This document shows positions 26,685-40,127 of a DNA stretch of 64,000 nt, piece after piece. The stretch lies in assembly GCF_015644725.1 (NCBI RefSeq), contig NZ_CP064795.1, positions 273,501-337,500 of the forward strand, given 5' to 3'. Below the pieces are notes generated by a model. It worked only from the letters and a program-made list of their open reading frames with translations. It was not told the DNA's origin and searched no databases. Numbering within the stretch: the first letter of the stretch is position 1; every line of letters begins with the position of its first letter. The DNA is from Salinimonas marina (lineage in GTDB: Bacteria; Pseudomonadota; Gammaproteobacteria; Enterobacterales; Alteromonadaceae). The translations under genes were made by a program, and so were the position numbers.

Positions 26685-29600
26685 ATGGTTTACTCTTATA
26701 GCGAAAAGAAACGTATCCGTAAGGATTTTGGCAAACGCCCACAGGTATTGGAAATTCCATACCTTCTTTCAATTCAGCTAGATTCTTTCAAAAAATTTAT
26801 TGAGACGGATCCTAACGCACAACATGGCTTAGAAGCCGCATTTCGTTCCGTATTTCCAATTAAAAGTTACTCAGGTAATTCCGAACTTCAGTTCGTAAGC
26901 TATCGCCTGGGCGAACCCGTATTTGATGTAAAAGAATGTCAGATTCGCGGTGTCACTTTTTCTGCTCCGTTAAGAGTAAAACTTCGTTTAGTATTGTTTG
27001 ATAAAGAAGCCGCTCCAGGTACTGTAAAAGATATTAAAGAACAAGAAGTGTACATGGGCGAAATTCCGTTGATGACTGAAAACGGAACCTTCGTAATCAA
27101 TGGTACTGAACGGGTTATCGTTTCTCAGTTACACCGTTCACCCGGTGTATTCTTTGACCACGATAAAGGAAAGACTCACTCATCAGGTAAGGTATTGTAT
27201 AACGCTCGTGTTATTCCATACCGTGGCTCGTGGTTAGACTTTGAGTTTGACCCGAAAGATAACCTGTTTGTACGTATTGACCGTCGTCGTAAACTCCCGG
27301 CTACTATCATTTTGCGTGCGTTGGAAATGTCGACAGAAGAAATTCTTGAAATGTTCTTCGACAAAGTCCAGGTGCGTATCGAAAAAGATAAGCTGATGAT
27401 GGAAGTTGTGCCGGATCGCCTGCGTGGTGAAACCGCTCAATTTGACATCCTGGATGGCGAAGGCAACGTACTGGTCGAAACCGGTCGTCGTATTTCTGCA
27501 CGTCACACCCGGGCGTTGGATAAAGCCGGCATCAATGAGTTGGCCGTTCCCGCAGAATACATGGTTGGCCGTGTTTATGCGCGCACTTATGTGAATGAAG
27601 ACACCGGTGAAGTTATTGTTAATGCTAACGATGAACTGACGCTGGAGTCACTGGCTGAGCTGAGTCAGGCAGGCATCAAAGAATTTGAAACCCTGTACAT
27701 CAATGACCTTGATCACGGTTCTTATATCTCTGATACCTTACGTATCGATGGTTCGACTAACCGTTTGGAAGCCCTGGTAGAAATCTACCGGATGATGCGT
27801 CCTGGTGAGCCACCGACAAAAGATGCAGCCGAAACCCTGTTTGACAATCTGTTCTTCTCTGAAGAGCGTTATGACTTGTCATCAGTAGGTCGCATGAAGT
27901 TCAACCGCCGTTTAGGCCGTGAAGAACTGATTGGCTCAGGTACCCTGGACAAAGACGATATCGTAGCGGTAATGAAGCGTTTGATTCTTATCCGTGATGG
28001 TAAAGATGAAGTTGATGATATCGATCACCTCGGTAACCGTCGTATCCGTTCTGTTGGCGAGATGGCCGAAAACCAGTTCCGTGTAGGTCTGGTTCGGGTT
28101 GAGCGTGCGGTTAAAGAACGTCTGAGTCTGGGCGATCTTGATAACATCATGCCGCAAGACCTTATTAACGCCAAGCCGATTTCAGCTGCCGTAAAAGAAT
28201 TCTTTGGTTCTTCGCAACTGTCTCAATTCATGGACCAAAACAACCCGTTGTCAGAAGTTACTCACAAACGTCGTATTTCGGCGCTTGGTCCGGGCGGTCT
28301 GACCCGTGAACGTGCGGGCTTCGAGGTTCGAGATGTACACCCGACTCACTACGGTCGTCTGTGTCCAATCGAAACGCCGGAAGGTCCGAACATCGGTCTG
28401 ATCAACTCATTGGCCAGCTTTGCCAGAACCAATGACTTTGGTTTCCTGGAAACCCCATTCCGTCGTATTGTGAATGGTGTGGTTACCGATGAAATCGATT
28501 ATCTGTCTGCCATTGAAGAAGGTCAGTATGTAATCGCTCAGGCGAACATTCTGCTGGACGAAAATGGCGCGGTGGTTGATGACCTGATTCCATCACGTCA
28601 CCGTGGTGAAACTGTACTGATGCCAAAAGCTGAAATCAGCTACATGGATGTTTCACCCCAGCAAATCGTCTCTGTGGCGGCCAGCATTATCCCATTCCTG
28701 GAACACGATGATGCTAACCGGGCCCTGATGGGTGCCAACATGCAACGTCAGGCTGTACCTACATTGCGTGCAGATAAGCCGTTGGTTGGTACTGGCATGG
28801 AACGTACCATTGCTGTTGACTCCGGGGTAACCGTGGTTGCGAAGCGTGGTGGGGTGGTCGATTATGTTGACGCCAGCCGTATCGTTATTAAGGTTGAAGA
28901 AGATGAAATGCTGGCTGGTGAAGCTGGTATCGATATCTACAACCTGACCAAATATACCCGTTCTAACCAGAACACCTGTATCAATCAAAAGCCTACTTGT
29001 AATGTTGGCGATCCGATTGTAGCAGGCGATGTCCTGGCTGATGGTCCGTCTACGGATCTGGGCGAACTGGCCCTGGGCCAGAATATGCGTATCGCATTTA
29101 TGCCCTGGAATGGTTACAACTTCGAAGACTCGATTCTTATTTCAGAACGCGTTGCCGAAGAAGATCGTTTCACCACAATCCACATTCAGGAATTGAGCTG
29201 TATTGCGCGTGACACCAAACTGGGGCCAGAAGAAATTTCTTCTGATATTCCAAATGTGGGTGAGTCAGCATTAGGCAAACTGGATGAGTCTGGTGTGGTG
29301 TATATCGGTGCCGAAGTAAAAGGCGGCGATATTCTGGTTGGCAAAGTGACGCCTAAAGGCGAAACCCAGCTAACGCCGGAAGAAAAGCTTCTGCGTGCCA
29401 TTTTTGGTGAGAAAGCCTCTGACGTGAAAGATACCTCTTTGCGTGTACCAAACTCAGTTCATGGTACCGTTATTGATGTACAGGTCTTTACCCGTGATGG
29501 GGTAGAAAAAGACAAGCGTGCACTGGAAATTGAAGATATGCAGTTACGTCAGGTTAAAAAAGACCTGTCGGACGAATTCAATATCCTTGCCGATGGTACT

Positions 29601-30713
29601 TTCTCACGTGCTCGTAACGCCCTGGTTAAAGCCGGCGTTGACGAAGGCAAACTGGACAGCACCCCACGGGAAAAGTGGTTTGATATCACGTTGAAAGACG
29701 AAGATGTTCAAAATGAGCTGGACCAGATTGCTGAGCAGTACGCTGAAATCAGACAAGACTTCGATAAGAAGTTTGAGGTTAAGCGTCGTAAGATTACTCA
29801 GGGCGATGACCTGGCGCCGGGCGTGCTGAAGATTGTTAAGGTGTATCTGGCGGTGAAACGTCATATCCAGCCTGGTGACAAAATGGCCGGCCGTCACGGT
29901 AACAAAGGTGTTATCTCAACCATCGTACCGGTAGAAGATATGCCATACGATGAGTTTGGTAATCCGGTTGATATCGTACTGAACCCGCTGGGTGTACCGT
30001 CGCGGATGAACATCGGTCAGATTCTTGAAACGCATATGGGCATGGCTGCACACAGTATTGGTGTGAAGATTGACCGCATGCTTAAAGAGCAGGCTGAGCT
30101 GGCCAAATTGCGCGACTTCTTAAAAGAAGTCTACACGTTGGGCGAGAACCATCAGACCGTAGATATTGATAACTTCACCGATCATGAAGTGGTTCGTCTG
30201 TCCGAGAACCTGCGCAAAGGTTTACCTATTGCCACGCCGGTATTTGACGGCGCTCGTGAAGAAGAGATCAAGGCACTGCTTAAACTGGGCGATATCCCTG
30301 AAAGTGGCCAAATCACGTTAAGCGATGGTCGTACAGGTCGTGAGTTTGAACGTCCGGTAACAGTAGGTTACATGTACATGCTGAAACTTAACCACTTGGT
30401 TGATGACAAGATGCATGCGCGTTCTACCGGCTCTTACAGCCTGGTTACACAGCAGCCTCTGGGTGGTAAAGCTCAGTTTGGTGGTCAGCGCTTCGGTGAG
30501 ATGGAAGTGTGGGCTCTTGAAGCATACGGCGCCGCTTATACGCTTCAGGAAATGCTGACAGTGAAATCGGATGACGTTAACGGTCGTACGAAAATGTACA
30601 AAAACATCGTTGATGGCGATCACAGAATGGAGCCAGGCATGCCTGAATCCTTCAACGTATTGCTTAAAGAAATTCGCTCGCTGGGTATTAACATCGAGTT
30701 GGAAGAAAAGTAA
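26685..30713 (+). CDS. rpoB: RNA polymerase beta subunit
   Basis: A 1342-residue protein, the same length as E. coli RpoB. The rifampicin-binding cluster reads [19 protein letters not shown] and [13 protein letters not shown] with wild-type residues. The catalytic-core block [15 protein letters not shown] and the C-terminal clamp segment [20 protein letters not shown] are intact. The start ATG follows GAGGAA. The 281-base gap before it holds the attenuator and a leader. The subunit pairs with beta-prime to form the active-site cleft. Confidence 0.99.
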   Translation: MVYSYSEKKRIRKDFGKRPQVLEIPYLLSIQLDSFKKFIETDPNAQHGLEAAFRSVFPIKSYSGNSELQFVSYRLGEPVFDVKECQIRGVTFSAPLRVKLRLVLFDKEAAPGTVKDIKEQEVYMGEIPLMTENGTFVINGTERVIVSQLHRSPGVFFDHDKGKTHSSGKVLYNARVIPYRGSWLDFEFDPKDNLFVRIDRRRKLPATIILRALEMSTEEILEMFFDKVQVRIEKDKLMMEVVPDRLRGETAQFDILDGEGNVLVETGRRISARHTRALDKAGINELAVPAEYMVGRVYARTYVNEDTGEVIVNANDELTLESLAELSQAGIKEFETLYINDLDHGSYISDTLRIDGSTNRLEALVEIYRMMRPGEPPTKDAAETLFDNLFFSEERYDLSSVGRMKFNRRLGREELIGSGTLDKDDIVAVMKRLILIRDGKDEVDDIDHLGNRRIRSVGEMAENQFRVGLVRVERAVKERLSLGDLDNIMPQDLINAKPISAAVKEFFGSSQLSQFMDQNNPLSEVTHKRRISALGPGGLTRERAGFEVRDVHPTHYGRLCPIETPEGPNIGLINSLASFARTNDFGFLETPFRRIVNGVVTDEIDYLSAIEEGQYVIAQANILLDENGAVVDDLIPSRHRGETVLMPKAEISYMDVSPQQIVSVAASIIPFLEHDDANRALMGANMQRQAVPTLRADKPLVGTGMERTIAVDSGVTVVAKRGGVVDYVDASRIVIKVEEDEMLAGEAGIDIYNLTKYTRSNQNTCINQKPTCNVGDPIVAGDVLADGPSTDLGELALGQNMRIAFMPWNGYNFEDSILISERVAEEDRFTTIHIQELSCIARDTKLGPEEISSDIPNVGESALGKLDESGVVYIGAEVKGGDILVGKVTPKGETQLTPEEKLLRAIFGEKASDVKDTSLRVPNSVHGTVIDVQVFTRDGVEKDKRALEIEDMQLRQVKKDLSDEFNILADGTFSRARNALVKAGVDEGKLDSTPREKWFDITLKDEDVQNELDQIAEQYAEIRQDFDKKFEVKRRKITQGDDLAPGVLKIVKVYLAVKRHIQPGDKMAGRHGNKGVISTIVPVEDMPYDEFGNPVDIVLNPLGVPSRMNIGQILETHMGMAAHSIGVKIDRMLKEQAELAKLRDFLKEVYTLGENHQTVDIDNFTDHEVVRLSENLRKGLPIATPVFDGAREEEIKALLKLGDIPESGQITLSDGRTGREFERPVTVGYMYMLKLNHLVDDKMHARSTGSYSLVTQQPLGGKAQFGGQRFGEMEVWALEAYGAAYTLQEMLTVKSDDVNGRTKMYKNIVDGDHRMEPGMPESFNVLLKEIRSLGINIELEEK

Positions 30714-30741
30714 GACGGCGTTTGCCATAGTTTGATTTGAT

Positions 30742-30764
30742 AGCCCGGCCGGCCAGGCCGGGTT
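30742..30764 (+). other. Stable hairpin between rpoB and rpoC
   Basis: Nine-pair stem AGCCCGGCC/GGCCGGGTT (one G-T wobble) with a GGCCA loop in the 80-base intergenic gap. There is no U-tract, so it is likely a transcript-processing or stabilising element rather than a terminator. Confidence 0.6.
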
Positions 30765-30793
30765 ATAGAGACTGACTCCGCTGGGAGAGTATT

Positions 30794-33700
30794 GTGAAAG
30801 ACTTATTAAAGTTTCTAAAGCAACAAAACAAGACAGAAGAATTCGATAATATTCGAATTGGCCTGTCGTCACCTGAAATGATCCGTTCCTGGTCATTCGG
30901 TGAGGTTAAAAAGCCTGAAACTATTAACTATCGTACCTTTAAGCCAGAGCGTGATGGTTTGTTCTGTGCGCGTATCTTTGGTCCGGTAAAAGACTATGAA
31001 TGTTTGTGTGGTAAGTACAAGCGTCTGAAGCATCGTGGTGTTATCTGCGAAAAATGTGGCGTGGAAGTTACCCTGACCAAAGTTCGTCGTGAACGTATGG
31101 GTCACATTGAACTGGCTAGCCCGGTTGCCCACATCTGGTTCTTAAAATCATTGCCATCACGCATTGGTTTGATGCTGGATATGACCTTGCGTGATATCGA
31201 GCGGGTGCTGTATTTCGAATCTTATGTGGTAACAGAGCCTGGTCTGACCACTCTTGAGCGCAGCCAGCTGTTAAACGAAGAAGAGTATCTTGACGCGCTG
31301 GAAGAAAATGGCGACGAATTTGATGCCAAAATGGGTGCCGAAGCGGTCTTTGACCTGCTCAAAGTTCTGGACGTAGACGCGGATGTTGCGGCGATGCGTG
31401 AAGAATTGCCTAGCATCAATTCTGAAACTAAGCGTAAGAAGATCACCAAGCGTCTGAAACTGCTTGAGTCGTTCCAGCAATCGGGCAATAAGCCTGAGTG
31501 GATGATCATGACCGTGCTGCCGGTATTACCGCCAGACTTACGTCCGCTGGTACCACTGGATGGCGGCCGTTTTGCCACCTCCGATTTGAACGACCTGTAT
31601 CGCCGTGTTATCAACCGTAACAACCGTCTGAAGCGGCTGTTGGATCTGGCTGCGCCGGATATCATCGTACGCAACGAAAAGCGGATGCTACAGGAAGCGG
31701 TAGATGCGCTGCTGGATAACGGCCGTCGTGGTCGGGCCATCACTGGTTCGAACAAGCGTCCGTTGAAATCTTTGGCCGACATGATCAAAGGTAAACAAGG
31801 TCGTTTCCGTCAGAACCTGCTGGGTAAGCGGGTTGACTATTCAGGTCGTTCGGTTATCACCGTTGGTCCTACCTTGCGCCTGCATCAGTGTGGTCTGCCC
31901 AAGAAAATGGCCCTTGAGCTGTTCAAGCCGTTTATCTATGGCAAATTAGAAGGTCGTGGTTTGGCCACCACCATTAAAGCCGCTAAAAAGCTGGTAGAGC
32001 GTGAAGCGCCGGAAGTATGGGATGTACTGGATGAAGTTATCCGTGAGCACCCGGTACTGCTAAACCGTGCACCAACGCTACACAGACTCGGTATCCAGGC
32101 CTTTGAGCCAACCCTGATTGAAGGTAAAGCGATTCAGTTGCATCCATTGGTTTGTGCGGCCTATAACGCCGACTTCGATGGTGACCAAATGGCGGTACAC
32201 GTACCACTGACCATTGAAGCGCAGCTTGAAGCTCGTGCCCTGATGATGTCGACTAACAACATTCTGTCGCCTGCCAATGGTGAGCCAATCATCGTACCTT
32301 CACAGGACGTGGTATTAGGTTTGTACTATTTAACCCGTGACAAGGTTAATGGCAAGGGCGAAGGCATGGTCTTCACCAGCCCGAACGAAGCAGAAAAAGC
32401 GTATCGTACCGATGCTGCTGAGTTGCACGCCCGGGTAAAAGTACGTATTTCTGAATATGATATTGCTGAAGATGGCACTAAAACCGAAAAAGTGACGCTG
32501 ACCGAAACCACAGTAGGTCGGGCTATTTTCTCACTGATTCTGCCAAAAGGTCTGCCGTTTGAAGTTATCAACCAGGCGATGGGCAAAAAGCAAATCTCAC
32601 GTTTGCTGAATACCTGCTACCGTACACTGGGTCTGAAAGACACCGTAATTGCTGCTGACCAAATCATGTATACCGGTTTCCATTATGCAATGATTGCCGG
32701 TGCGTCAGTGGGTATCGATGACATGGTTATTCCGGAAGCGAAGAAAGAAATCATCGACGCTGCCGAAGCCGAAGTTATCGAAATCCAGGAACAGTTCCAA
32801 AACGGTCTGGTTACTGCCGGTGAGCGTTACAACAAAGTTATCGATATCTGGTCAAATGCCAACGAGAAAGTTGCCAAGGCCATGATGGATAACCTGAAAT
32901 CAGACATCGTGGTTAACGCCAAGGGCGAAGAAGAAGAGCAGCAATCATTTAACTCTGTTTATATGATGGCCGACTCCGGCGCCCGGGGTAGTGCGGCTCA
33001 GATTCGTCAGCTGGCGGGTATGCGTGGTCTGATGGCGAAACCAGATGGTTCAATCATCGAAACGCCAATCACGGCTAACTTCCGTGAAGGTCTGAACGTA
33101 CTGCAGTACTTCATCTCAACCCACGGTGCACGTAAAGGTCTGGCCGATACGGCACTGAAAACCGCGAACTCAGGTTATCTGACCCGTCGTCTGGTTGATG
33201 TGGCACAGGATTTGGTTATTACCAACAGTGACTGTGGCACCTTTGAAGGGGTGAAAATGTCGCCGCTGATTGAAGGTGGTGATGTGGTAGAGCCGTTGCG
33301 TGAACGGGTACTGGGCCGGGTTGTGGCAGAAGATGTCATTAAACCAGGTACCGATGAAGTACTTATCGAGCGTAATGTGCTGCTAGATGAAGCATTAGTT
33401 GATTTGCTTGAAGCACATTCAATTGATCAGATTCAGGTACGCTCGGTTATTACCTGTGACAACGACTTTGGTGTATGTGCCAACTGTTATGGTCGTGATC
33501 TGGCACGCGGTCACATGGTTGCCAAAGGTGAGTCTGTAGGGGTTATCGCCGCACAGTCCATCGGTGAACCCGGTACTCAGTTAACCATGCGTACGTTCCA
33601 CATCGGTGGTGCGGCATCTCGGGCGTCAGCAGAAAACAGCGTACAGGTGAAAACCGCCGGTTCTCTGAAACTGCAGAACAATAAAGGTGTGCGTAATACC

Positions 33701-34975
33701 GAAGACAAGATGGTTATCGTGTCACGTTCAACCGAACTGACAATTACCGATACTCACGGTCGTGAGAAAGAGCGCTACAAGGTACCTTATGGTGCGGTGC
33801 TGTCGGTAGATGAAGGTGCACAAGTAAACGCTGGCGACATCGTTGCTACCTGGGACCCGCATAGTCACCCGATTATTGTTGAACGTCCGTCGAAAGTCAG
33901 TTTCTCTGACATCGATGACTCCAACACAGAAATGCAGCAGGACGAACTTACGGGTCTGACCCGGGTTGTGGTTAAAGACCTTTCTAAGGTTAATGCCAAA
34001 GAGCCTAAGCTGATTCTGGAAAGTGATGAAATTGGTCTGCAGGAAATTCGTCTGCCTAGCTTTACCACCATTGAAGCCTCTGAAGGCAAAGTGGCCCAGG
34101 CCGGTGACGTACTGGCACGGATTCCACAGGAAAGCTCGAAGACCCGGGATATTACCGGTGGTCTGCCACGGGTTGCTGACCTGTTTGAAGCACGTAAGCC
34201 TAAAGAGCCGGCGATTCTGGCAGAAGTGTCGGGTATGGTTAGCTTTGGTAAAGAAACCAAAGGTAAGCGTCGCCTGATCATCACGCCAAAAGATGGCGGC
34301 GATCAATACGAAGAGATGATTCCGAAATGGCGTCAGCTTAACGTGTTTGAAGGTGAACAGGTTGAACGCGGCGAAGTTATTGCTGATGGTCCTGAATCTC
34401 CACATGATATCCTGCGTTTACGCGGTATCAGCGCAGTGTCTAACTACATTGTGAACGAAGTTCAGGAAGTTTACCGCTTACAGGGTGTTAAGATTAACGA
34501 TAAGCACATCGAGGTGGTTATCCGCCAGATGCTGCGTAAGTGTCTGATCACCACCCCGGGCGACAGCCAGTTCTTAGAAGGGGAACAGGTTGAGGTGGCA
34601 AACGTGAAGATTGCCAGCCGTGAACTTGAGCGTCAGGGTAAAATTCCTGCCCAGTACGAAACACAGCTTTTGGGTATTACCAAAGCCTCGCTGTCGACAG
34701 AATCGTTTATCTCTGCGGCCTCGTTCCAGGAGACTACACGGGTTCTTACCGAAGCAGCGGTACAGGGTAAAGAAGATGATCTACGCGGTCTGAAAGAGAA
34801 CGTTATCGTAGGTCGATTGATCCCTGCCGGTACTGGCTTTGCTTATCATGAGCGCCGGATGCAAAAGCGTCAGGAAGTTCTGGAAGAAATGTCGGTTTCT
34901 GCAGAAGAAGCCGAACAGGCTCTTACTGAAGCGTTGAATGCTGAAGTTAGCGGTGATTCATCTTCTGACCAGTAA
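30794..34975 (+). CDS. rpoC: RNA polymerase beta-prime subunit
   Basis: A 1393-residue protein starting at GTG 30794 (GGGAGAG upstream). It has the N-terminal zinc site [20 protein letters not shown], the catalytic magnesium loop [13 protein letters not shown], the trigger-loop/bridge-helix region [17 protein letters not shown], and the second zinc cluster [17 protein letters not shown]. It is slightly shorter than the 1407-residue E. coli subunit. It assembles with RpoB, RpoA and RpoZ. Confidence 0.99.
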   Translation: MKDLLKFLKQQNKTEEFDNIRIGLSSPEMIRSWSFGEVKKPETINYRTFKPERDGLFCARIFGPVKDYECLCGKYKRLKHRGVICEKCGVEVTLTKVRRERMGHIELASPVAHIWFLKSLPSRIGLMLDMTLRDIERVLYFESYVVTEPGLTTLERSQLLNEEEYLDALEENGDEFDAKMGAEAVFDLLKVLDVDADVAAMREELPSINSETKRKKITKRLKLLESFQQSGNKPEWMIMTVLPVLPPDLRPLVPLDGGRFATSDLNDLYRRVINRNNRLKRLLDLAAPDIIVRNEKRMLQEAVDALLDNGRRGRAITGSNKRPLKSLADMIKGKQGRFRQNLLGKRVDYSGRSVITVGPTLRLHQCGLPKKMALELFKPFIYGKLEGRGLATTIKAAKKLVEREAPEVWDVLDEVIREHPVLLNRAPTLHRLGIQAFEPTLIEGKAIQLHPLVCAAYNADFDGDQMAVHVPLTIEAQLEARALMMSTNNILSPANGEPIIVPSQDVVLGLYYLTRDKVNGKGEGMVFTSPNEAEKAYRTDAAELHARVKVRISEYDIAEDGTKTEKVTLTETTVGRAIFSLILPKGLPFEVINQAMGKKQISRLLNTCYRTLGLKDTVIAADQIMYTGFHYAMIAGASVGIDDMVIPEAKKEIIDAAEAEVIEIQEQFQNGLVTAGERYNKVIDIWSNANEKVAKAMMDNLKSDIVVNAKGEEEEQQSFNSVYMMADSGARGSAAQIRQLAGMRGLMAKPDGSIIETPITANFREGLNVLQYFISTHGARKGLADTALKTANSGYLTRRLVDVAQDLVITNSDCGTFEGVKMSPLIEGGDVVEPLRERVLGRVVAEDVIKPGTDEVLIERNVLLDEALVDLLEAHSIDQIQVRSVITCDNDFGVCANCYGRDLARGHMVAKGESVGVIAAQSIGEPGTQLTMRTFHIGGAASRASAENSVQVKTAGSLKLQNNKGVRNTEDKMVIVSRSTELTITDTHGREKERYKVPYGAVLSVDEGAQVNAGDIVATWDPHSHPIIVERPSKVSFSDIDDSNTEMQQDELTGLTRVVVKDLSKVNAKEPKLILESDEIGLQEIRLPSFTTIEASEGKVAQAGDVLARIPQESSKTRDITGGLPRVADLFEARKPKEPAILAEVSGMVSFGKETKGKRRLIITPKDGGDQYEEMIPKWRQLNVFEGEQVERGEVIADGPESPHDILRLRGISAVSNYIVNEVQEVYRLQGVKINDKHIEVVIRQMLRKCLITTPGDSQFLEGEQVEVANVKIASRELERQGKIPAQYETQLLGITKASLSTESFISAASFQETTRVLTEAAVQGKEDDLRGLKENVIVGRLIPAGTGFAYHERRMQKRQEVLEEMSVSAEEAEQALTEALNAEVSGDSSSDQ

Positions 34976-34985
34976 AAATCAGCAC

Positions 34986-35007
34986 TGAGAAGGCGTTTGC
35001 CTTCTCA
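34986..35007 (+). terminator. Hairpin after rpoC
   Basis: 9-bp stem TGAGAAGGC/GCCTTCTCA with a GTTT loop, 11 bases past the rpoC stop. The following TGTTGTACTGTT is only moderately U-rich, so termination may be partial. Confidence 0.6.
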
Positions 35008-35067
35008 TGTTGTACTGTTAAGGGAATATGCACAGGCATTAATCTTTGTGGTTATCCTTTGTACACC

Positions 35068-35096
35068 TTGACAGTGCGTGCTTTGATCATTAGAAT
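35068..35096 (+). promoter_or_regulatory. Promoter of the str operon (rpsL-rpsG-fusA-tuf)
   Basis: Perfect -35 TTGACA (35068-35073), 17-base spacer, -10 TAGAAT (35091-35096), and a GC-containing discriminator. It leaves a leader of about 170 bases before rpsL. Confidence 0.85.
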
Positions 35097-35224
35097 TCCG
35101 CGACCCGATTTTTGGTTAGTCTTATGACAACAAAATGATGGGGCGCGGTTTTTTTGTTTCAAAGCCAGGCAATTCTGACGAGCACAGGATTGGGCGATGA
35201 GAAAGACAGATCGCAATCAGATGG

Positions 35225-35248
35225 ACCCGAACACAAGGTTCGGGTTTT
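35225..35248 (+). terminator. Terminator-like hairpin in the rpsL leader
   Basis: 8-bp perfect stem ACCCGAAC/GTTCGGGT with an ACAAG loop, then TTT. It stands 27 bases before the rpsL start codon and only about 15 before its ribosome-binding site. An attenuator, or a translational control hairpin for the operon, is plausible. Confidence 0.55.
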
Positions 35249-35274
35249 CGTAGTTATTAATCAGGAGCTAGTTA

Positions 35275-35649
35275 ATGGCAACAGTTAACCAGTTAGTACG
35301 TAAGCCGCGTAAAAAGCCCGTTGAGAAAAGCAACGTAGCTGCGCTGCAAGCGTGCCCACAAAGACGTGGTGTATGTACTCGCGTATATACCACTACGCCA
35401 AAGAAACCAAACTCTGCATTACGTAAAGTTTGTCGTGTGCGTTTGACCAACGGTTTTGAAGTTTCTTCATATATCGGTGGTGAAGGCCACAACCTACAAG
35501 AACACAGTGTTGTTCTGATTCGTGGCGGTCGTGTTAAAGATCTGCCAGGTGTACGTTATCACACAGTTCGCGGTACCTTAGACTGCGCAGGTGTAAATGA
35601 TCGTCGCCAAGCCCGTTCTAAGTACGGTGCGAAGAAGCCTAAGTCATAA
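35275..35649 (+). CDS. rpsL: 30S ribosomal protein S12
   Basis: A 124-residue decoding-centre protein. It has the conserved loops [20 protein letters not shown] and [17 protein letters not shown]. The lysines corresponding to K43 and K88 of E. coli are present, so the sequence is of the streptomycin-sensitive type. AGGAG precedes the ATG. First gene of the str operon. Confidence 0.99.
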   Translation: MATVNQLVRKPRKKPVEKSNVAALQACPQRRGVCTRVYTTTPKKPNSALRKVCRVRLTNGFEVSSYIGGEGHNLQEHSVVLIRGGRVKDLPGVRYHTVRGTLDCAGVNDRRQARSKYGAKKPKS

Positions 35650-35725
35650 CGGTTCTCCGTTAGTAAGGCCAAACTAGAAGTAAACCGAGTTTTGGGTTAA
35701 CCCTGAATTCCACGGAGAATAGAAG

Positions 35726-36196
35726 ATGCCAAGAAGAAGAGTCGTAGGTCAACGTAAAATCCTACCTGAACCAAAATTTGGTTCTCAGCTGCTTGCTAAG
35801 TTCATGAATGTCGTAATGCTCGACGGCAAGAAATCAATTGCTGAAAAAATCGTTTACGGTGCGCTAGATATTGTTGCTGAAAAAACCGGCAAGGCACACC
35901 TGGAAGTATTTGAAGATGCGCTGGACAACATTCGTCCTACTGTAGAGGTTAAATCTCGCCGTGTAGGTGGTTCTACCTATCAGGTTCCAGTAGAAGTTCG
36001 TCCGGTACGTCGTAATGCCCTGGGTATGCGTTGGTTGGTAGACGCATCACGTAAACGTGGCGAAAAGTCTATGTCACAACGCCTGGCAGCTGAAATGCTG
36101 GATGCAGCTGATAACAAAGGTTCTGCGGTTAAGAAACGTGAAGACGTGCACCGTATGGCCGAAGCGAACAAAGCGTTCGCTCACTATCGCTGGTAA
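35726..36196 (+). CDS. rpsG: 30S ribosomal protein S7
   Basis: A 156-residue assembly-initiator protein of the 30S head. Typical blocks: [37 protein letters not shown] and [17 protein letters not shown]. In E. coli S7 represses its own operon by binding the rpsL-rpsG spacer; here that spacer is 76 bases. It lies 37 bases before fusA. Confidence 0.99.
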   Translation: MPRRRVVGQRKILPEPKFGSQLLAKFMNVVMLDGKKSIAEKIVYGALDIVAEKTGKAHLEVFEDALDNIRPTVEVKSRRVGGSTYQVPVEVRPVRRNALGMRWLVDASRKRGEKSMSQRLAAEMLDAADNKGSAVKKREDVHRMAEANKAFAHYRW

Positions 36197-36233
36197 TATC
36201 GCTAATTATTTAGCGACCAACTGAGAGAGACGT

Positions 36234-38336
36234 ATGCCTCGTAAGACCCCAATTGAACGATATCGTAATATTGGTATTGTGGCGCACGTAGATGCGGGTA
36301 AAACCACCACTACGGAGCGTGTTCTGTTTTATACAGGGCTTTCCCACAAGATTGGTGAAGTCCATGATGGCGCTGCCACAATGGACTGGATGGAGCAGGA
36401 GCAGGAACGTGGTATTACCATAACCTCTGCTGCTACGACCTGTTTTTGGGCTGGTATGAACCAGCAACACGAACAGCACCGGGTCAATATTATCGACACT
36501 CCCGGACACGTAGACTTTACCATTGAAGTAGAGCGGTCTTTGCGTGTGTTAGATGGTGCCGTAGTGGTATTTTGCGGGTCATCCGGGGTAGAACCTCAAT
36601 CAGAAACAGTCTGGCGACAGGCTGATAAATATGAAGTACCGCGCCTGGTGTTCGTCAATAAGATGGACCGGGCCGGTGCGGATTTTGAACGGGTCGTAGG
36701 TCAAATCAGAAAGCGCCTTGGCGCTACCTGCATACCGATTCAGTTGAATATTGGCGCGGAAGATGATTTTCGCGGCGTCATCGACTTGTTAAAAATGAAG
36801 TCGATAGACTGGAATGCTGCAGATAAAGGGATGACCTTTACCTATGAAGACATTCCAGAAGAATATGTAGCCAAAGCGCAGCAGTATCGTACCGAGATGG
36901 TGGAAGCTGCGGCCGAAGCGTCTGATGAATTGATGAGTAAATATCTGGAAGGCGAAGAGCTGACCGAAGATGAAATTCGTCAGGGGTTGCGTATTCGTAC
37001 ACTGAACAATGAAATTGTTCTGGCTACCTGCGGTAGTGCGTTTAAGAATAAAGGTGTACAGGCTGTACTAGATGCAGTGATTGAGTATTTACCGTCTCCA
37101 ACTGAAGTGAAGCCAATTGTTGGTGTGCTTGATGATAAGCACGAAACCGAAGAAAAACGTCGCGCTGATGATGATGAACCCTTCTCAGCGCTGGCGTTTA
37201 AGATTGCGACTGACCCGTTTGTTGGAACGTTAACCTTTTTCCGCTGTTATTCTGGTGTAGTACGCACCGGTGATACTGTCTTTAATCCGGTTAAAGGTAA
37301 GCGCGAACGCTTTGGTCGAATTGTGCAAATGCATTCAAAAGAACGGGCTGAACTCAAAGAAGTTCGGGCTGGGGATATTGCTGCTGCCATCGGCCTGAAA
37401 GATGTCACTACCGGTGACACGCTTTGCGACCCTAACCATGTGATTACCCTGGAACGGATGGAATTTCCCGACCCGGTTATCTCAATTGCGGTAGAGCCAA
37501 AATCTCAGGCCGATCAGGAAAAAATGGGCATTGCCCTTAATAAACTGGCGGCTGAAGACCCATCTTTCCGGGTTAAAACCGATGATGAAACCGGTCAGAC
37601 CATTATCTCTGGTATGGGTGAACTTCACCTGGATATCATTGTCGACCGCATGAAGCGTGAGTTTAAAGTGGAATGCAATGTGGGTAATCCTCAGGTTGCC
37701 TACCGCGAAACGATACGCAAAAAGGTGGAAACGGAAGGCAAATTTGTTCGTCAGTCAGGTGGTCGTGGCCAGTTTGGTCATGTCTGGCTTCGGATAGAGC
37801 CGCAGGAAGAAGGTGCTGGCTACGAATTCGTTAATGAGATCGTAGGCGGGGCGGTTCCTAAGGAATTTATTCCAGCGGTAGACAAGGGCATTCAGGAGCA
37901 GCTTCAAAGTGGTGTCGTGGCAGGGTATCCGGTGCTAGATGTAAAGGTTACTTTGTTCGACGGTTCGTACCATGATGTTGACTCTTCTGAAATGGCGTTT
38001 AAGATCGCCGGCTCTATGGGTTTCAAAAAAGGTGCCGCTGAAGCAAATCCGGTGCTGCTTGAACCCACAATGAAAGTTGAAGTCACAACCCCAGAAGAAT
38101 GGATGGGTGATGTTGTAGGCGACCTTAACCGTCGTCGCGGCATGATTGAAGGAATGGATGAAGGTGTTGCGGGTATCAAAATAGTACGTGCAAAAGTACC
38201 ACTTTCTGAAATGTTCGGGTATGCCACCGACCTGCGTTCGCAAACACAGGGTCGCGCATCATACTCAATGGAGTTCTTCAATTATTCTGAAGCGCCTAGC
38301 AACGTTGCACAGGCAATTATTAATGCTAGAAGTTAA
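36234..38336 (+). CDS. fusA: Elongation factor G
   Basis: A 700-residue translocation GTPase. G1 [10 protein letters not shown], switch [18 protein letters not shown] and G4 [10 protein letters not shown] are intact. Domain IV begins near [12 protein letters not shown], and the C-terminal domain V holds [22 protein letters not shown]. It moves tRNA and mRNA after peptide bond formation and helps ribosome recycling. The family typical of the str operon, not the FusA2 paralogue. Confidence 0.99.
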   Translation: MPRKTPIERYRNIGIVAHVDAGKTTTTERVLFYTGLSHKIGEVHDGAATMDWMEQEQERGITITSAATTCFWAGMNQQHEQHRVNIIDTPGHVDFTIEVERSLRVLDGAVVVFCGSSGVEPQSETVWRQADKYEVPRLVFVNKMDRAGADFERVVGQIRKRLGATCIPIQLNIGAEDDFRGVIDLLKMKSIDWNAADKGMTFTYEDIPEEYVAKAQQYRTEMVEAAAEASDELMSKYLEGEELTEDEIRQGLRIRTLNNEIVLATCGSAFKNKGVQAVLDAVIEYLPSPTEVKPIVGVLDDKHETEEKRRADDDEPFSALAFKIATDPFVGTLTFFRCYSGVVRTGDTVFNPVKGKRERFGRIVQMHSKERAELKEVRAGDIAAAIGLKDVTTGDTLCDPNHVITLERMEFPDPVISIAVEPKSQADQEKMGIALNKLAAEDPSFRVKTDDETGQTIISGMGELHLDIIVDRMKREFKVECNVGNPQVAYRETIRKKVETEGKFVRQSGGRGQFGHVWLRIEPQEEGAGYEFVNEIVGGAVPKEFIPAVDKGIQEQLQSGVVAGYPVLDVKVTLFDGSYHDVDSSEMAFKIAGSMGFKKGAAEANPVLLEPTMKVEVTTPEEWMGDVVGDLNRRRGMIEGMDEGVAGIKIVRAKVPLSEMFGYATDLRSQTQGRASYSMEFFNYSEAPSNVAQAIINARS

Positions 38337-38353
38337 ATCTAAATGAAGGTTCG

Positions 38354-38378
38354 GTCCGGTCATGTCGGTCGGACTTTT
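38354..38378 (+). terminator. Attenuator-like hairpin between fusA and tuf
   Basis: GTCCGGTC and GGTCGGAC form an eight-pair stem (two wobbles) with a five-base loop, directly followed by TTTTAA, within the 60-base fusA-tuf gap. It could tune the ratio of EF-G to EF-Tu. Confidence 0.6.
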
Positions 38379-38396
38379 AACTTAGGAAAATAGAAA

Positions 38397-39581
<1,185 letters not shown>

Positions 39582-39605
39582 TCTGAAACAGTACTAAGTA
39601 CTCTG

Positions 39606-39633
39606 AAAAAGGTCGCGCAAGCGGCCTTTTTTA
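39606..39633 (+). terminator. Intrinsic terminator after tuf
   Basis: Stem GGTCGC/GCGGCC with a stable GCAA tetraloop, flanked by A5 and T6. Confidence 0.92.
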
Positions 39634-39992
39634 TTGCCTGTAAAAGAATCCAGCGCCTGCTCGGGCTAACTTACCGGTAGGACCAATTCAGCTAGCCTTT
39701 AAACCAGATCCTCTCTAATCCGGCTGCCCTTCAGTCTGCGCAACCGGTAATAGCACTTTGCTGCCCGGCAACCTTCACACGCCCACGCCCAAATTGCGTA
39801 ACGTTAGTACGCGGTATTCCCTCAATACTGGTCGAATCAGTTGTTCTTATGGGCGTTACCTGACCCTGGTTGTCCACAATGCATGCAAACAGCACTATGT
39901 TAACCCGGTAAACAGGAAGTTTGTTTTATGTAGGTGGGGTATTACGGTAGACTTTAGTCGTAACCAAGACGACGCTGACCGCCTTGCACGCT
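39634..39992. other. About 360-base spacer after tuf
   Basis: I find no gene with a ribosome-binding site, no tRNA and no repeat. A 79-codon open frame at 39758-39997 has no support. The S10 ribosomal operon that often follows tuf in relatives is absent here. Confidence 0.5.
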
Positions 39993-39998
39993 TATAAT
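39993..39998 (+). promoter_or_regulatory. -10 element of the cstA promoter
   Basis: A perfect TATAAT at 39993-39998. No good -35 lies at 16-18 bases, which is compatible with an activator-dependent promoter. Initiation would be near 40005, giving a leader of about 120 bases. Confidence 0.55.
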
Positions 39999-40004
39999 AC
40001 GAGG

Positions 40005-40127
40005 GTCAGAAAGGTAGCGCTAAAATTGGTAGCCAACGGTGAACCGTGACGATTAGGTCAGGGGTTTGCGTGCTACCCGTCAACTATAAATCATAATAAC
40101 GATGTGTTTCGTGATCAGGATTACACT
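40005..40127 (+). other. Structured leader upstream of cstA, riboswitch-like
   Basis: GGTAGC (40013-40018) can pair with GCTACC (40072-40077), closing a domain of about 65 bases. Within it, ACGG-TGAA-CCGT forms a tetraloop hairpin (40036-40047). A second GGTAGC at 40028-40033 competes for the same GCTACC, so two alternative closing stems are possible. I cannot match it to a riboswitch class I know. The leader has no plausible open frame. Confidence 0.4.

Noticed and set aside
39758..39997. A 79-codon frame after tuf
   Set aside because: No ribosome-binding site; overlaps the cstA promoter element.
40005..40127. c-di-GMP (GEMM), TPP, glycine or cobalamin riboswitch before cstA
   Set aside because: The leader lacks their conserved core sequences; only the general switching architecture is suggestive.
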